Shown: one piece after another, positions 54,661-63,461 of the stretch
How the letters are laid out: each line of letters opens with the position of its first letter
Position numbering within the stretch: the stretch's first letter is position 1
Assembly (NCBI GenBank): GCA_965203795.1
Contig: OZ241915.1
Location: forward strand, 558,001 to 622,000
Direction: 5' to 3'
DNA: 64,000 nucleotides
Source of the DNA: CBDBBY01 sp965203795
GTDB lineage: Bacteria; Pseudomonadota; Alphaproteobacteria; Rhodobacterales; Rhodobacteraceae
Notes under the pieces: generated by a model
The model's database searches: none
The model's input: the letters and a program-made list of their open reading frames with translations, nothing else
Told to the model about the DNA's origin: nothing
Position numbers and translations under genes: made by a program

Positions 54661-55812
54661 TCAGTTCATGAAGCCGGGCGCAAGAAGATAGAACCCGTAC
54701 GCGACAATCGTGGCGGGAATTGCCGAATAAAGCGTCGCAAGCGCGGCAGCCTTCGGGTCCAAGGCGATGGCCGGAAACAGCGCATCGCCGTCGTTCGAGA
54801 TCGCGTTGCCCAGAACGGCCGCGAACGGAATGACGCCGTTGACGTACAGCGTGACGACGAGGACCTGCGGTCCGCAGCCGGGAATGAAGCCCACGACAAT
54901 CGCGGCGATCGGGAGCAGCGGCGCCACCGCCGCGAACAGCTGTTCCAGATTCAAGCCGGAGTAGGCGACGAGATAGTCGTAAGCGAGATAGGCGCCGACG
55001 ACCCAGACGGAAATGAACGCCGTTTCCTCGGCGGCGCGGGTGATCGGGTGGTCGTCCTTGTTGGTCATCGCCGTCAGAGGCGAAGTCGCCCAGATGATCA
55101 ATCCGATGAAGGTGCCTGCAAGCCCTGCGGCGACCGGTGCCCAGGCGAGGGCAGCTGGAACCTCGGCTTGAAGCAGCTGCATCGCGCCGAAAGCCAGGCC
55201 CGGGATTGCGATGGCCAAATAGGCGACATCCTTCAGTCGAACGCTTCCGATCAGCGGCGCCAGTTCACAGCCGCCTCGGCGGCTTGGCTCGGATGCTCTC
55301 GGGAATCTGGCGTCCACGATCAGGCCTGACACGACGCCGACCGCGAACGACAGCGGCAGGATCACGACCGCCGCGTCGGGACGGGTGGCGATAAGGAGGA
55401 ACGCGGCGTCTCCCATCGTTGCGGTAAGCGCCGCCACGACCGCCCCGAAGCTTGCGTTTCCGGACGTGTAGGCCGCAACAACGACAACGGCCCCGCCGCA
55501 GCCCGGAGTCGCGCCCAAAAGCGCGGCGAGCGGCAGCTGGAAGCCGCGGGATTCGCGGAGAAGCTGGCCGATGTTGAATCGGAACAGCCGCTCGGCCCCG
55601 TAGAAGACAAGAAGAGTGGCGGCGACGAAAACGCTGACTTGGACGTAAGCGTCGACGACCAGCCCGCGGGTAAGCTCGCCGAGCGCGCCGGGAAACAAGG
55701 CCAGCGCGGCGATAGCCGCTGCCACCGCGGCTCTTTTGGGACGGAAGAACGGCCTCGCCGGAAACTGCGCCAGTCCGGCGGGTGCTCCGGCGTAGTCCCG
55801 CACGAGACTCAT
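54661..55812 (-). CDS. Putative manganese/heavy-metal exporter (10-TM, ArsP_2-like)
   Basis: A 383-residue membrane protein with about ten hydrophobic helices. Two internal repeats each carry a Pro-Gly-Cys-Gly motif: LLGATPGCGGAVVVVAAYTS in the first half and VVGFIPGCGPQVLVVTLYVN in the second. This duplicated motif is characteristic of the putative 10-TM heavy-metal exporter family often annotated as a manganese transporter. A Fur/Mur-like box lies directly upstream, supporting a role in metal homeostasis. Inner membrane; direction of transport is not shown by sequence. Confidence 0.85.
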   Translation of the reverse strand: MSLVRDYAGAPAGLAQFPARPFFRPKRAAVAAAIAALALFPGALGELTRGLVVDAYVQVSVFVAATLLVFYGAERLFRFNIGQLLRESRGFQLPLAALLGATPGCGGAVVVVAAYTSGNASFGAVVAALTATMGDAAFLLIATRPDAAVVILPLSFAVGVVSGLIVDARFPRASEPSRRGGCELAPLIGSVRLKDVAYLAIAIPGLAFGAMQLLQAEVPAALAWAPVAAGLAGTFIGLIIWATSPLTAMTNKDDHPITRAAEETAFISVWVVGAYLAYDYLVAYSGLNLEQLFAAVAPLLPIAAIVVGFIPGCGPQVLVVTLYVNGVIPFAAVLGNAISNDGDALFPAIALDPKAAALATLYSAIPATIVAYGFYLLAPGFMN

Positions 55813-55822
55813 CCGGCTACCT

Positions 55823-55843
55823 GCTAATGCGAATCATTATCAA
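55823..55843 (-). promoter_or_regulatory. Fur/Mur-like operator upstream of the metal exporter
   Basis: On the minus strand TTGATAATGATTCGCATTAG contains TGATAAT-G-ATTCGCA, which matches the Fur 7-1-7 pattern (TGATAAT-n-ATTATCA) perfectly in the first half and at 5 of 7 places in the second. It is 11 bp upstream of the exporter start and much richer in A+T than its surroundings. In alphaproteobacteria the Fur homologue is often the manganese regulator Mur. Confidence 0.7.
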
Positions 55844-56146
55844 GAGGCGGAACATATCCCGTCAGGCCGCTATTGCAAGGGCAGTATCCCGGGTGTGGCT
55901 GAATTCCCGCAACGCGGCCGCTGCGCGACCGGGTCCGACCCGCGGCGGGCGCAAACGCATGGTTCGAGCCACCGGGACTCTCAATGCGGCGCGCATGCAA
56001 CTGACTGGAAGGAAACCTGGCCGTTCCGGAGGCCGCAGGTTGAATCCGGCGGCGGAATCAGCCGATTGGGCGGCCCGTCCGTTCCGCAGCGCGCACGACA
56101 TGCCGGCTGCGGCGGGATTGAACGCGCGAACCGGAAAGGTGCTGAA
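55844..56146. other. Gap of 303 bp between metal exporter and MATE genes
   Basis: This is the shared divergent upstream region. Open frames on both strands cover it but none has protein-like content or a ribosome site. Apart from the metal box at its left edge I see no defined site. Confidence 0.45.
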
Positions 56147-57481
56147 ATGTTCGCCCTTCTGCAGGATGGCGCGGCCGGAGGCGTGACCCACCGCCGGGTA
56201 TTGGGGATCGCCGTTCCGATCATGGTTTCCAATGCGACCGTGCCGATTCTGGGCGCGGTCGATGTGGCCGTTGTCGGGCAGATGGGCGACGCGGCGCCGA
56301 TCGGCGCTGTCGGCATCGGCGCGATCATCCTTACGACCGTCTACTGGATGTTCGGATTCCTGAGGATGGGCACGACCGGCCTGGTGAGCCAAGCGAGGGG
56401 CAAAAGGGATCAGCCGGAGGTTTCGGCATTCCTGTCGCGGGTTCTTGTCGTCGGATTGGCCGCAGGCGCGGCGCTTATCGCCCTGCAGCTGCCGCTGTTC
56501 TGGACGGCGTTCCAGATCGCGCCCGCCTCCCCGGAAGTGGAACGGCTCGCCGGGGAATACGGGCGGATCCGGATTCTGTCCGCGCCGGCTGCGATCGCCA
56601 TCTACGGCATCACAGGCTGGCTGATCGCGCTTGAGCGAACCCGTTCGGTCCTGCTCGTTCAGCTGTACGTCAATGCGCTGAACATCGTTCTGGACTTCGT
56701 GTTCGTGCTGCGGCTCGAGATGGGAGTGCCGGGCGTGGCCTACGCCACGCTTATCGCGGAATGGACCGGTCTGGGATTGGGAATTCTGCTTTGCCGCGAC
56801 GCGTTCCGGGACGGCGAGTGGCGCAATCCTGCGAGGGTATTGGACGCGGCGCGCATCAAGGTCATGGCGTCCGTGAACACGGACATCATGATCCGATCCG
56901 CGCTGCTGCTTCTGGCGTTCACATCCTTCCAGTTCGTCGCGTCCGGATTCGGGGACGCCACGCTCGCCGCCAACCAGATACTGCTCCAGTTCCTCTACAT
57001 TACGGCATACGCGCTCGACGGCTTCGCCTTCGCGGCCGAAGCCTTGGTCGGGATATCCATCGGCGCCTTGAACAAGGCGGCGTTGCGCCGCGCCGTCGTT
57101 CTGACCAGCGGCTGGGGACTGGCGGTCGCGGCATCGCTCACCGCCGCATTCGTGCTTGGAGGGGCCCCGCTCGCGGATTTGATGGCGAAGTCGGCGGAAG
57201 TGCGGGCGGAGGTGCGCGAGTACCTTCCCTGGCTGCTTGCGGTTCCGATTCTGGGCGCGCCCTCGTGGATGCTTGACGGCATATTCGTCGGCGCGGCTCG
57301 TGCTCGGGACATGCGGAACGCGATGCTGCAATCCTGCGCCGTTTTCGGCGTCTGCGCGGCCTTGCTGACGCCGTTCTTCGGCAACCACGGGCTGTGGGCA
57401 TCGATGCTTGCGCTGTTCGTGGCGCGTGGGATTACCCTCGGCGTTCGGTACGCCGCGCTGGAAGGCGACGCCGACGACTGA
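56147..57481 (+). CDS. MATE-family efflux transporter
   Basis: A 444-residue membrane protein with about twelve hydrophobic helices in two halves. VLGIAVPIMVSNATVPILGAVDVAVV and FLRMGTTGLVSQARGKRD are typical of the DinF-like MATE branch; VNALNIVLDFVFVLRLEMGV and FFGNHGLWASMLALFVARG mark the ends of each half. The ATG 56147 has GGAAAGG upstream; the frame extends further but without conserved sequence. It would export cationic compounds using a proton or sodium gradient. Confidence 0.9.
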   Translation: MFALLQDGAAGGVTHRRVLGIAVPIMVSNATVPILGAVDVAVVGQMGDAAPIGAVGIGAIILTTVYWMFGFLRMGTTGLVSQARGKRDQPEVSAFLSRVLVVGLAAGAALIALQLPLFWTAFQIAPASPEVERLAGEYGRIRILSAPAAIAIYGITGWLIALERTRSVLLVQLYVNALNIVLDFVFVLRLEMGVPGVAYATLIAEWTGLGLGILLCRDAFRDGEWRNPARVLDAARIKVMASVNTDIMIRSALLLLAFTSFQFVASGFGDATLAANQILLQFLYITAYALDGFAFAAEALVGISIGALNKAALRRAVVLTSGWGLAVAASLTAAFVLGGAPLADLMAKSAEVRAEVREYLPWLLAVPILGAPSWMLDGIFVGAARARDMRNAMLQSCAVFGVCAALLTPFFGNHGLWASMLALFVARGITLGVRYAALEGDADD

Positions 57482-57558
57482 ATCCTCGCTCGCGAACGGT
57501 GATAGCTGCGTCCAGGGCTTGAAGGGTTTGGTCCTGCGTCGGCGCGGAACCCGTACCG

Positions 57559-58629
57559 TCAGGAGGGTTTCGCGCCCGTGCCGATGGCCTCGCTTACGTT
57601 GCTGAAACCGTCCGCTTCCAGCAGCCCGTCAAGCTCCGCAAGGATCGAATGGACAAGCGAAACGCCATCGTAGCTCAGCGCGGTGCAAATCTGCAGCGCC
57701 GATGCGCCCGCCTTGATTTTTTCGTAGGCGTCGCGTCCCGAACCGATGCCGCCTACGCCGATCAGCGGCAGCTGGCCGTTCGAAAGCTCGTAGACATGGC
57801 GAAGCACTTCGGTTGATTTCTCGAACAGCGGCTTGCCGGAAAGGCCGCCGGACTCGTCGCGGTGTTCCGATTCCGAAACCGGGCGGCGGTCAACGGTTGA
57901 ATTGGTGGCGATCAGCCCAATCCCTTTGCGCCCCATCGTCGCTCCAACGACGGGAGCAATCTGTTCCTGTTCCAGATCGGGTGAGACCTTCAGGAAGACG
58001 GGGAGATCCTCTGAAAGCTCGTCGCGAATCGCCAACACTTGGTCCAGCAGGCCGTCCAGCATGCTTCGATCATGGAAATCCCTCAGCCCTGCCGTGTTCG
58101 GCGACGATATGTTGATGGTCGCGTAGTCCACGAACGGCAGGCACGACCTCATCACGGTCAGGTAGTCTTCGACGGGGTTCGCAGAGTCGCGGTTCGGACC
58201 GACGTTCAGGCCCACGACCCCGCCGCGGCGGCGCGCTCGCAGGCGTTCGGCGGCCTTTTCGGCGCCGTCGTTGTTGAAGCCGTACCGGTTGATGACCGCC
58301 CTGTCGTCCGGAAGCCGGAACATGCGCGGCCGGTCGTTGCCCTGCTGGGGCTTCGGCGTGACTGTGCCGATTTCAACAAATCCGAAGCCCATTTTGGCCA
58401 GATGCGGCACGGCCTCGGCGCTCTTGTCGTAGCCTGCGGCGAGCCCGAGCGGATTCGGCAGATCAATTCCGGCAAGACTTACTTCGAGTCTCTTGGACCA
58501 GTACGGAGTCCGAAAGGGCACCAGACCGCGCTTCATCAAGCCCAGCGACACGCGGTGCGCCGTTTCGGGATCAATCTTGTGGAAAAACCGAAGTGCCAGC
58601 CGCTCGAGGGCGACGGAAGCCTTGTCCAT
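57559..58629 (-). CDS. pyrD: Dihydroorotate dehydrogenase (quinone), class 2
   Basis: A 356-residue enzyme. The N-terminal ~50 residues (LRFFHKIDPETAHRVSLGLM) form the membrane-associating helices of class 2. NPLGLAAGYDKSAEAVPHL, IGTVTPKPQQGNDRPRMFRL, RYGFNNDGAEKAA, NISSPNTAGLRDFHD (with catalytic Ser) and VGGIGSGRDAYEKIKAGAS bind FMN and substrate. It oxidises dihydroorotate to orotate with a quinone. The ATG 58629 was chosen from the family start; the frame extends 114 bp upstream. Confidence 0.96.
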   Translation of the reverse strand: MDKASVALERLALRFFHKIDPETAHRVSLGLMKRGLVPFRTPYWSKRLEVSLAGIDLPNPLGLAAGYDKSAEAVPHLAKMGFGFVEIGTVTPKPQQGNDRPRMFRLPDDRAVINRYGFNNDGAEKAAERLRARRRGGVVGLNVGPNRDSANPVEDYLTVMRSCLPFVDYATINISSPNTAGLRDFHDRSMLDGLLDQVLAIRDELSEDLPVFLKVSPDLEQEQIAPVVGATMGRKGIGLIATNSTVDRRPVSESEHRDESGGLSGKPLFEKSTEVLRHVYELSNGQLPLIGVGGIGSGRDAYEKIKAGASALQICTALSYDGVSLVHSILAELDGLLEADGFSNVSEAIGTGAKPS

Positions 58630-59495
58630 CAGCTTGGGCGGCGTACCAGCGTCCGATTCCACGTTACCCTCAAGGCTCGACCGGCCAAAGCCGGACCCTG
58701 CGGAGCCCAGTTCGAGGCCTGCAAGGCCGATCCCGTCCGTCATGCCTGCATTAGCGCATGTCCAATGCTGAACCCGCTTGATGGAACCTTGCCGGATTCA
58801 TGCTGCGCTGCGGCGCGAACCTTGAGCGTGCCCTTCGCGGAAGCGCGGTGCTCGGCGTTGTCCGGCAACAACCCAAAGACTGGCGGCATGTGGTTCCGGA
58901 TGTTCACGGTAGCCCTCCGGATCTTTTCCGCAAACTTTGAAGAACTGGCAAGCACAAAGTTCCGCCGTGGTCTCGACCATAATGTTGCCCTCCCTCGAAC
59001 GACCTTGGCCAATGTCGGCGACAGTGCGGTGTTGTTGAAGCTCTCGCCGCGGTCGAGACGTAGGCAATCCAATCCGGGCACCGGCGCGCCGAGACGCGAC
59101 TGCCGTCGCCGCGCCCGTCGAACAGCGAATCCGCTGACAAACGGGAAGCAGCGGCGTCACTTGCAAAACCGTCCGCGAAGCAAGCCGACAACTCCGCCGA
59201 TTGCAGTTCAAGGCCCGAAATTGGCGTGAGGCCCAAACTTGGAACAATCCTGCGACCAATATTTGCATGCCCTCAAACAAATTCGAGCCCGTCGCCAGCC
59301 GAACCGAGACTTGCAGAACGTGTCGAACATGGAATAGAGCATGCACCCATACCCCGGTTCAGATTTTTCGGGAATTCGGCGTCCAAAACATAGCGTTCGC
59401 AAATCTCGCGGGTGCGTGCCAAGTCATTCCGAGCACAGTGCCATCCATGGCGCATCGCCAACCATGCAACGGTTGCGAGATTCAGGAGACTGACA
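58630..59495. other. Gap of 866 bp, lower G+C, without a convincing gene
   Basis: Overlapping frames exist on both strands, but none combines a ribosome site, sensible composition and a known motif. A minus-strand frame at 59273-59527 has a hydrophobic start yet overlaps the following ATPase gene. The composition resembles the ATPase and differs from pyrD, so the region may be the left part of an acquired segment with decayed genes. Confidence 0.5.
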
Positions 59496-60803
59496 ATGCT
59501 GGAAAGCATAAGAATTAAGGGATTCAAAAGTTATGTGGATGCGACGTTGAACCTGTCGCCATTGACTATCATGATCGGAGCGAACGCCTCAGGAAAGAGC
59601 AACGCAATCGAAGCTCTGAAACTTCTATCGCGGATCATGCAGGGCAACAGCCTCCGCTCCATTGCATCGATGGTTCAGCAGCAAAGCCGCGAGATTCGCG
59701 GATCGGTAAAGGAGCTGGGATTTCAAGGGAAAGATGCATTCGAGTTCACTTGCAATAGCAGCGACGCGTTGTGGAGCCGATACCGGATTCGCTTGAGAGC
59801 AACAGCAGACGGCCGGTTGCTCGTTGATGGCGAGGAGCTCAACGGCCCTTCGGAAGCGCATCCGTATTTTCGGGCCAAGCCATCCTCAGACGGAACTGAT
59901 GCGATGACAGTGGAGTACAATTCATTTGGCGGAAAAGAGCAGCGCCCCCAATTTGCTTCCACAAGTCAGGTCCCCGCCATAATCCAACTCGACAATCATG
60001 CGCTGATCGACAGAAGATACAAGGCCGCACAACGGAAAATTCCCCGTGCGGCATCGGAATGCCGCAACGAGCTGAGCGGAATGATATTCATCAACCCGCT
60101 TCCTTCCAAGATGCGCGGATACAGTTTCCATGAGCAGAAATCCCTTTCTGAAGATGGCTCCAACGTATCCGGGATCCTGTGCCAACTATGCGGGGATTCG
60201 GAATCAAAGAAAATGATTCTCGAATTCATAAAATCGCTTCCGGAGCAGGAAATTAGTGACATTGGCTTTATCGAGACCGGGCGCGGCGATGTCATGGTGA
60301 CGCTTGTGGAAAATTTCGGGGGCGAGCGACGGGCGTATGACGCTACTTTGCTTTCGGATGGCGCGATGCGAGTTCTCGCTGCCGCGGCGGCAGTGCTCTC
60401 CGCGCCTAAAGGAAGCTTGGTTGTTGTTGAGGAGATTGACAACCACCTGCATCCGAGCCGGGCGGCGCGCCTATTGGATTTGCTTTCAAATATTGCGCAC
60501 TCAAGGGAGCTGCGCATCTTGATCGGCACTCATAATTCCTCTCTGCTGGACAGTCTCCCGGCTAGCGGGATTTCAAAGATAATAGTATCGTACCGCAACC
60601 CGGATACTGGAGCGAGCGAATTGATTCCAATGGGACAGATTCAAGGCTTTCCGATTCTTGCCGCCAAAGGGAAACCGGGGCAATTGATGGCCAGTGGCGC
60701 AATAGACGCCTTCATCAAAAAGAACCCGGGGCCGGAAGAAAACCGCCGACAAGCGCTTGCTTGGATTGAATCGCTTCGCAGCCACGAACGTCATGATTCA
60801 TGA
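59496..60803 (+). CDS. AAA-family ATPase, OLD/AAA_21-like
   Basis: A 435-residue ABC-class ATPase. It starts MLESIRIKGFKSYVDATLNL with Walker A GANASGKS at residues 28-35; the signature-like LSDGAMRVLAAAAAVLS is near 286 and Walker B VVVEEIDNHLHP near 310, followed by LIGTHNSSLLDSLP (H-loop). There is no TOPRIM domain at the C-terminus, unlike full OLD nucleases. AGGAG precedes the ATG. Such ATPases are commonly paired with a small DUF4276-type or nuclease partner in defence loci. Here the overlapping downstream frame stops after 20 residues, so the partner may be lost. Lower G+C than neighbours. Confidence 0.85.
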   Translation: MLESIRIKGFKSYVDATLNLSPLTIMIGANASGKSNAIEALKLLSRIMQGNSLRSIASMVQQQSREIRGSVKELGFQGKDAFEFTCNSSDALWSRYRIRLRATADGRLLVDGEELNGPSEAHPYFRAKPSSDGTDAMTVEYNSFGGKEQRPQFASTSQVPAIIQLDNHALIDRRYKAAQRKIPRAASECRNELSGMIFINPLPSKMRGYSFHEQKSLSEDGSNVSGILCQLCGDSESKKMILEFIKSLPEQEISDIGFIETGRGDVMVTLVENFGGERRAYDATLLSDGAMRVLAAAAAVLSAPKGSLVVVEEIDNHLHPSRAARLLDLLSNIAHSRELRILIGTHNSSLLDSLPASGISKIIVSYRNPDTGASELIPMGQIQGFPILAAKGKPGQLMASGAIDAFIKKNPGPEENRRQALAWIESLRSHERHDS

Positions 60804-60862
60804 TTGATGTATTTATATTGATACTGCGCTGCCAAGCCTGCCGAATGCTTGAGAGGAATTGA
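60800..60862 (+). pseudogene. Truncated 20-residue frame overlapping the ATPase stop, possible DUF4276-like remnant
   Basis: An ATG overlaps the ATPase stop codon (ATGA) and is followed by MIDVFILILRCQACRMLERN before a stop. The coupling and the strand-like opening MIDVFIL resemble the first beta-strand of DUF4276 partners, which usually continue with an acidic EGQTE-like motif; that is not visible here. I infer a broken second gene of the ATPase operon. It could equally be chance. Confidence 0.3.
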
Positions 60863-61197
60863 AGAAGCGGAAAGTCGGCGTACGATTCAGTCGTCCGGTC
60901 AAAAACAAGACCGGATTTTAGGTTTCCAGCGCGGCGTTCCGTCAAAATGCGCTTCGTGAACCGCGTTCGGGAGTGTGGGCAACCGGAACTGGGTGTTGTC
61001 GTTGGATTTTCTTTGCGGACCGATTGGACGGACGGAAAGCGTGGCGCGCCGTCGGTCACGTTCCGCCATGTCAAATTCAATGGCCGGTCAGGTTCGGGAT
61101 TGACATGAAGTGTCGGCACCGGCGTTTCAATTCAGTGCGCTGCGGGTATTGTGTTTGCGTATCGTCGGGCGCCGTTCGGGTTTCGAGGAGGCAGGCC
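60863..61197. other. Gap of 335 bp before vsr
   Basis: No gene is recognised. A TTGACA word at 61100-61105 could be the -35 element of a vsr promoter, but no good -10 box follows at the right spacing. The DNA is of mixed composition and may hold the remains of the ATPase partner gene. Confidence 0.4.
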
Positions 61198-61617
61198 ATG
61201 GCCGACACGGTCACTCAGGAACGTCGAAGCCAGATCATGTCGAAGATCCGCGGAACCGGAACGAAGCCGGAATGGGCCGTCCGCCGACTCGTTCACGGGA
61301 TGGGCTATCGCTACCGGCTGCACCGGAAAGACCTCCCCGGTCGGCCGGATCTCGTGTTCCCCAGCCGGAAAAAGCTGATCTTCGTCCACGGATGCTTCTG
61401 GCACAAGCATGACGACGGCTCATGCAGGAGTTTCCGGTATCCGCAGTCAAACAAGGAGTACTGGGTGCCGAAGCTGGACCGCAACGCGGAGAGGGACGCG
61501 GAGAACCAGGCGAAGCTGGCCGACATGGGCTGGAAGGTCCTTGTCCTTTGGGAATGCGAAATCCGGTCCGATTCGGAGCTCGGCAAAAGGATTGCCCGGT
61601 TCCTTGACGGCGATTGA
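61198..61617 (+). CDS. vsr: Very short patch repair endonuclease Vsr
   Basis: A 139-residue protein of normal Vsr length. RRSQIMSKIRGTGTKPEWAV is the N-terminal signature; GRPDLVFPSRKKLIFVHGCF and WHKHDDGSC hold the catalytic Asp and zinc-binding His/Cys residues; LADMGWKVLVLWECEI closes the fold. GAGGAGG precedes the ATG. Vsr nicks T:G mismatches produced by deamination of 5-methylcytosine, so it normally accompanies a cytosine methylase. None is seen within this window. It may belong to the same acquired segment as the ATPase. Confidence 0.92.
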   Translation: MADTVTQERRSQIMSKIRGTGTKPEWAVRRLVHGMGYRYRLHRKDLPGRPDLVFPSRKKLIFVHGCFWHKHDDGSCRSFRYPQSNKEYWVPKLDRNAERDAENQAKLADMGWKVLVLWECEIRSDSELGKRIARFLDGD

Positions 61618-61620
61618 CTC

Positions 61621-61639
61621 GTTCCGGCCGCGCCGGAAC
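61621..61639 (+). terminator. Short hairpin after vsr
   Basis: GTTCCGG and CCGGAAC flank a CCGCG loop four bases after the vsr stop. No T-run follows, so termination strength is doubtful. Confidence 0.35.
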
Positions 61640-62097
61640 CGGTTTCAGGGCCAAGGCTGCGTTGCGTTCGGGGGTGCGGAAGGCTTGGCCGCAAAACGTC
61701 TGCCCGACTCGGAATGTTCGTGCCGTCGTGGCCGGGCGGAGCCTGGTTCATATGCGTCGGGGCTTCATCTCCGACCGGGGCAAGCCGCCCAACGGATGGC
61801 GGCGGCTGATCAATGCGCAGGCGGAAGTCTGATAGGGTTCAGATATTGCCGGAGTTCAGCCCCTTGCGCTAGCGGGCGTGGGTCATCCAATCTGTTATCG
61901 TGACACAGAACAGAATGGAGAACCACGACGGAAGTATTGCGATTGAACGCCGAGTTCGCATGGGCGTGACAGGGTGCCGTCTTTGGCGGCGCGGGCAGCT
62001 GGCGGGTGTGGGGAGCGGCGGCAGGCGGGCTGCGTGCGGGATCGTTTCGAATCCGACGAGCAAGCCGCCTTCGGAATTGCGTCGCCGCGTATCGGCG

Positions 62098-62259
62098 ATG
62101 ATCTCTCGGGAAGACTTCGCGAGCCTCCGTCCGTACCTGCCCCGCGGGGCGGTTGGCGGGGCTTTCCTCGGCGGCTTTTCTGGCGGAATCTTGATTGCGC
62201 ATGTCGCATTCGGGCAGTCCGCGCCCGGCGGCAGGAATAAATCTTGCGCTTGCAAATGA
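62098..62259 (+). CDS. Possible small Gly-rich membrane peptide
   Basis: A 53-residue frame: MISREDFASLRPYLPRGAVG, then a glycine-rich hydrophobic stretch (GGAFLGGFSGGILIAHVAF) that could be one membrane helix, and a polar end with two cysteines (CAC) before the stop. No clear ribosome site is seen and the family is unknown. It lies 38 bp before the Rieske oxygenase gene in the same direction. It may be a small protein or chance. Confidence 0.25.
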   Translation: MISREDFASLRPYLPRGAVGGAFLGGFSGGILIAHVAFGQSAPGGRNKSCACK

Positions 62260-62297
62260 TTGGGCGATGTCTTGCGTGCCGTATGGAGGGAACCGGA

Positions 62298-63461
62298 ATG
62301 ACTGTTGACGCGCTGGACCGGGTGTTGGACCCGATCGAAACCGCACGCGGGCTCCCGAACCGCCACTACATTGACGAAGGGGTCTACCGCGAGGAATGCG
62401 AGGCCCTGCTTTTCAAAAATTGGGCGGCGGTCGGACTCGGATCCGACGTGCCGGAGCCAGGCGACGCGTCTCCGATCGACTTCGCAGGAATGCCGCTGCT
62501 GGTCGTCAGGGACCACGACCGCAATGTGCGGGTATTCCAGAACACCTGCCGCCACCGCGGCATGATCCTCGTGAGCGGCAAGTGCAACCTGCGCGGCACG
62601 ATCCGCTGCCCGTACCACAGCTGGAGCTACAACCTGGACGGGTCGCTTCGGGCCACGCCGCATGTGGGCGGTCCGGGCAACAACTACGACGACAACGTGC
62701 GGCGGGAGGAGTACGGCCTGTTCCGAATCAAGTCCCGCGTCTGGCGCGACATCGTGTTCGTGAACATCTCGGGCGACGCGCCCGAGTTCGAGGAGTACGC
62801 GTCCGAGCTGCTCGACCGGTGGAGCGAGCACGAGCGCCCCATGCATCATGGGGGCAGCAGTTCATCCTTTTCGTTCGACGTGGCCTGCAACTGGAAGCTG
62901 GCGGTCGAGAACTTCTGCGAGAGCTACCACCTTCCCTGGATTCATCCGGGCCTGAACAGCTACTCGAGGCTGGAGGACCACTACCACATCGAACAGCCGG
63001 GGAAGTTTGCGGGGCAGGGCACGAAGGTCTACCGGCAGATCGAAGGAGACGGGGGCGAGCGGTTCCCTGACTTCGACGGGCTTTCCGAATTCTGGGACCG
63101 CGGAGCGGAATACATTGCGCTGTTTCCCAACGTGCTTCTGGCTGCGCAGCGCGACCACGGCTACGCGATCATTCTTCTTCCGCAGGGGCCGGGTCGAACG
63201 CTGGAGCGGAACGAGATCTACTACCCTTTCGATCCCGCCGACCGGCCGGATCTGCATGCGCTGATCGACAAGAACGCTGCGCAATGGCGCGGCGTTCTTG
63301 AGGAGGACCTGTTCGTGGTTGAAGGCATGCAAAGCGGGCGGAACGGAATCTGGTTCGATGGCGGGAAATTCGCGCCGAAGATGGACGGGCCGACGCACCT
63401 GTTCCACCGCTGGGCCGCGGAGGCGCTGGCGTCCCGCAGGAAACCCGCAAGAGCGCAGTGA
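62298..63461 (+). CDS. Rieske non-haem iron oxygenase, alpha-subunit type
   Basis: A 387-residue oxygenase. The Rieske 2Fe-2S ligands are Cys84-x-His86 (NTCRHRGMIL) and Cys104-xx-His107 (IRCPYHSWSYNLDG). The mononuclear iron site is in NFCESYHLPWIHPGLN (Glu/His/His pattern), with the catalytic-domain end FDGGKFAPKMDGPTHLFHRW. The ATG 62298 is preceded by GGAGGG. Enzymes of this group (aromatic, betaine or choline-type) hydroxylate or demethylate substrates using an external reductase. No beta subunit, ferredoxin or reductase gene is adjacent in the window. Confidence 0.93.
   Translation: MTVDALDRVLDPIETARGLPNRHYIDEGVYREECEALLFKNWAAVGLGSDVPEPGDASPIDFAGMPLLVVRDHDRNVRVFQNTCRHRGMILVSGKCNLRGTIRCPYHSWSYNLDGSLRATPHVGGPGNNYDDNVRREEYGLFRIKSRVWRDIVFVNISGDAPEFEEYASELLDRWSEHERPMHHGGSSSSFSFDVACNWKLAVENFCESYHLPWIHPGLNSYSRLEDHYHIEQPGKFAGQGTKVYRQIEGDGGERFPDFDGLSEFWDRGAEYIALFPNVLLAAQRDHGYAIILLPQGPGRTLERNEIYYPFDPADRPDLHALIDKNAAQWRGVLEEDLFVVEGMQSGRNGIWFDGGKFAPKMDGPTHLFHRWAAEALASRRKPARAQ

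Larger units (their letters stand above)
61618..62297. other. Gap of 680 bp between vsr and the Rieske oxygenase gene
   Basis: It contains a hairpin just after vsr and one weak small frame (62098-62259, listed separately). The remainder shows no coding pattern on either strand. The promoter of the Rieske gene should lie near its right end. Confidence 0.45.

Noticed and set aside
59273..59527. Minus-strand frame with hydrophobic N-terminus before the ATPase gene
   Set aside because: It overlaps the ATPase start region, lacks a ribosome site, and its C-terminal half is low complexity.
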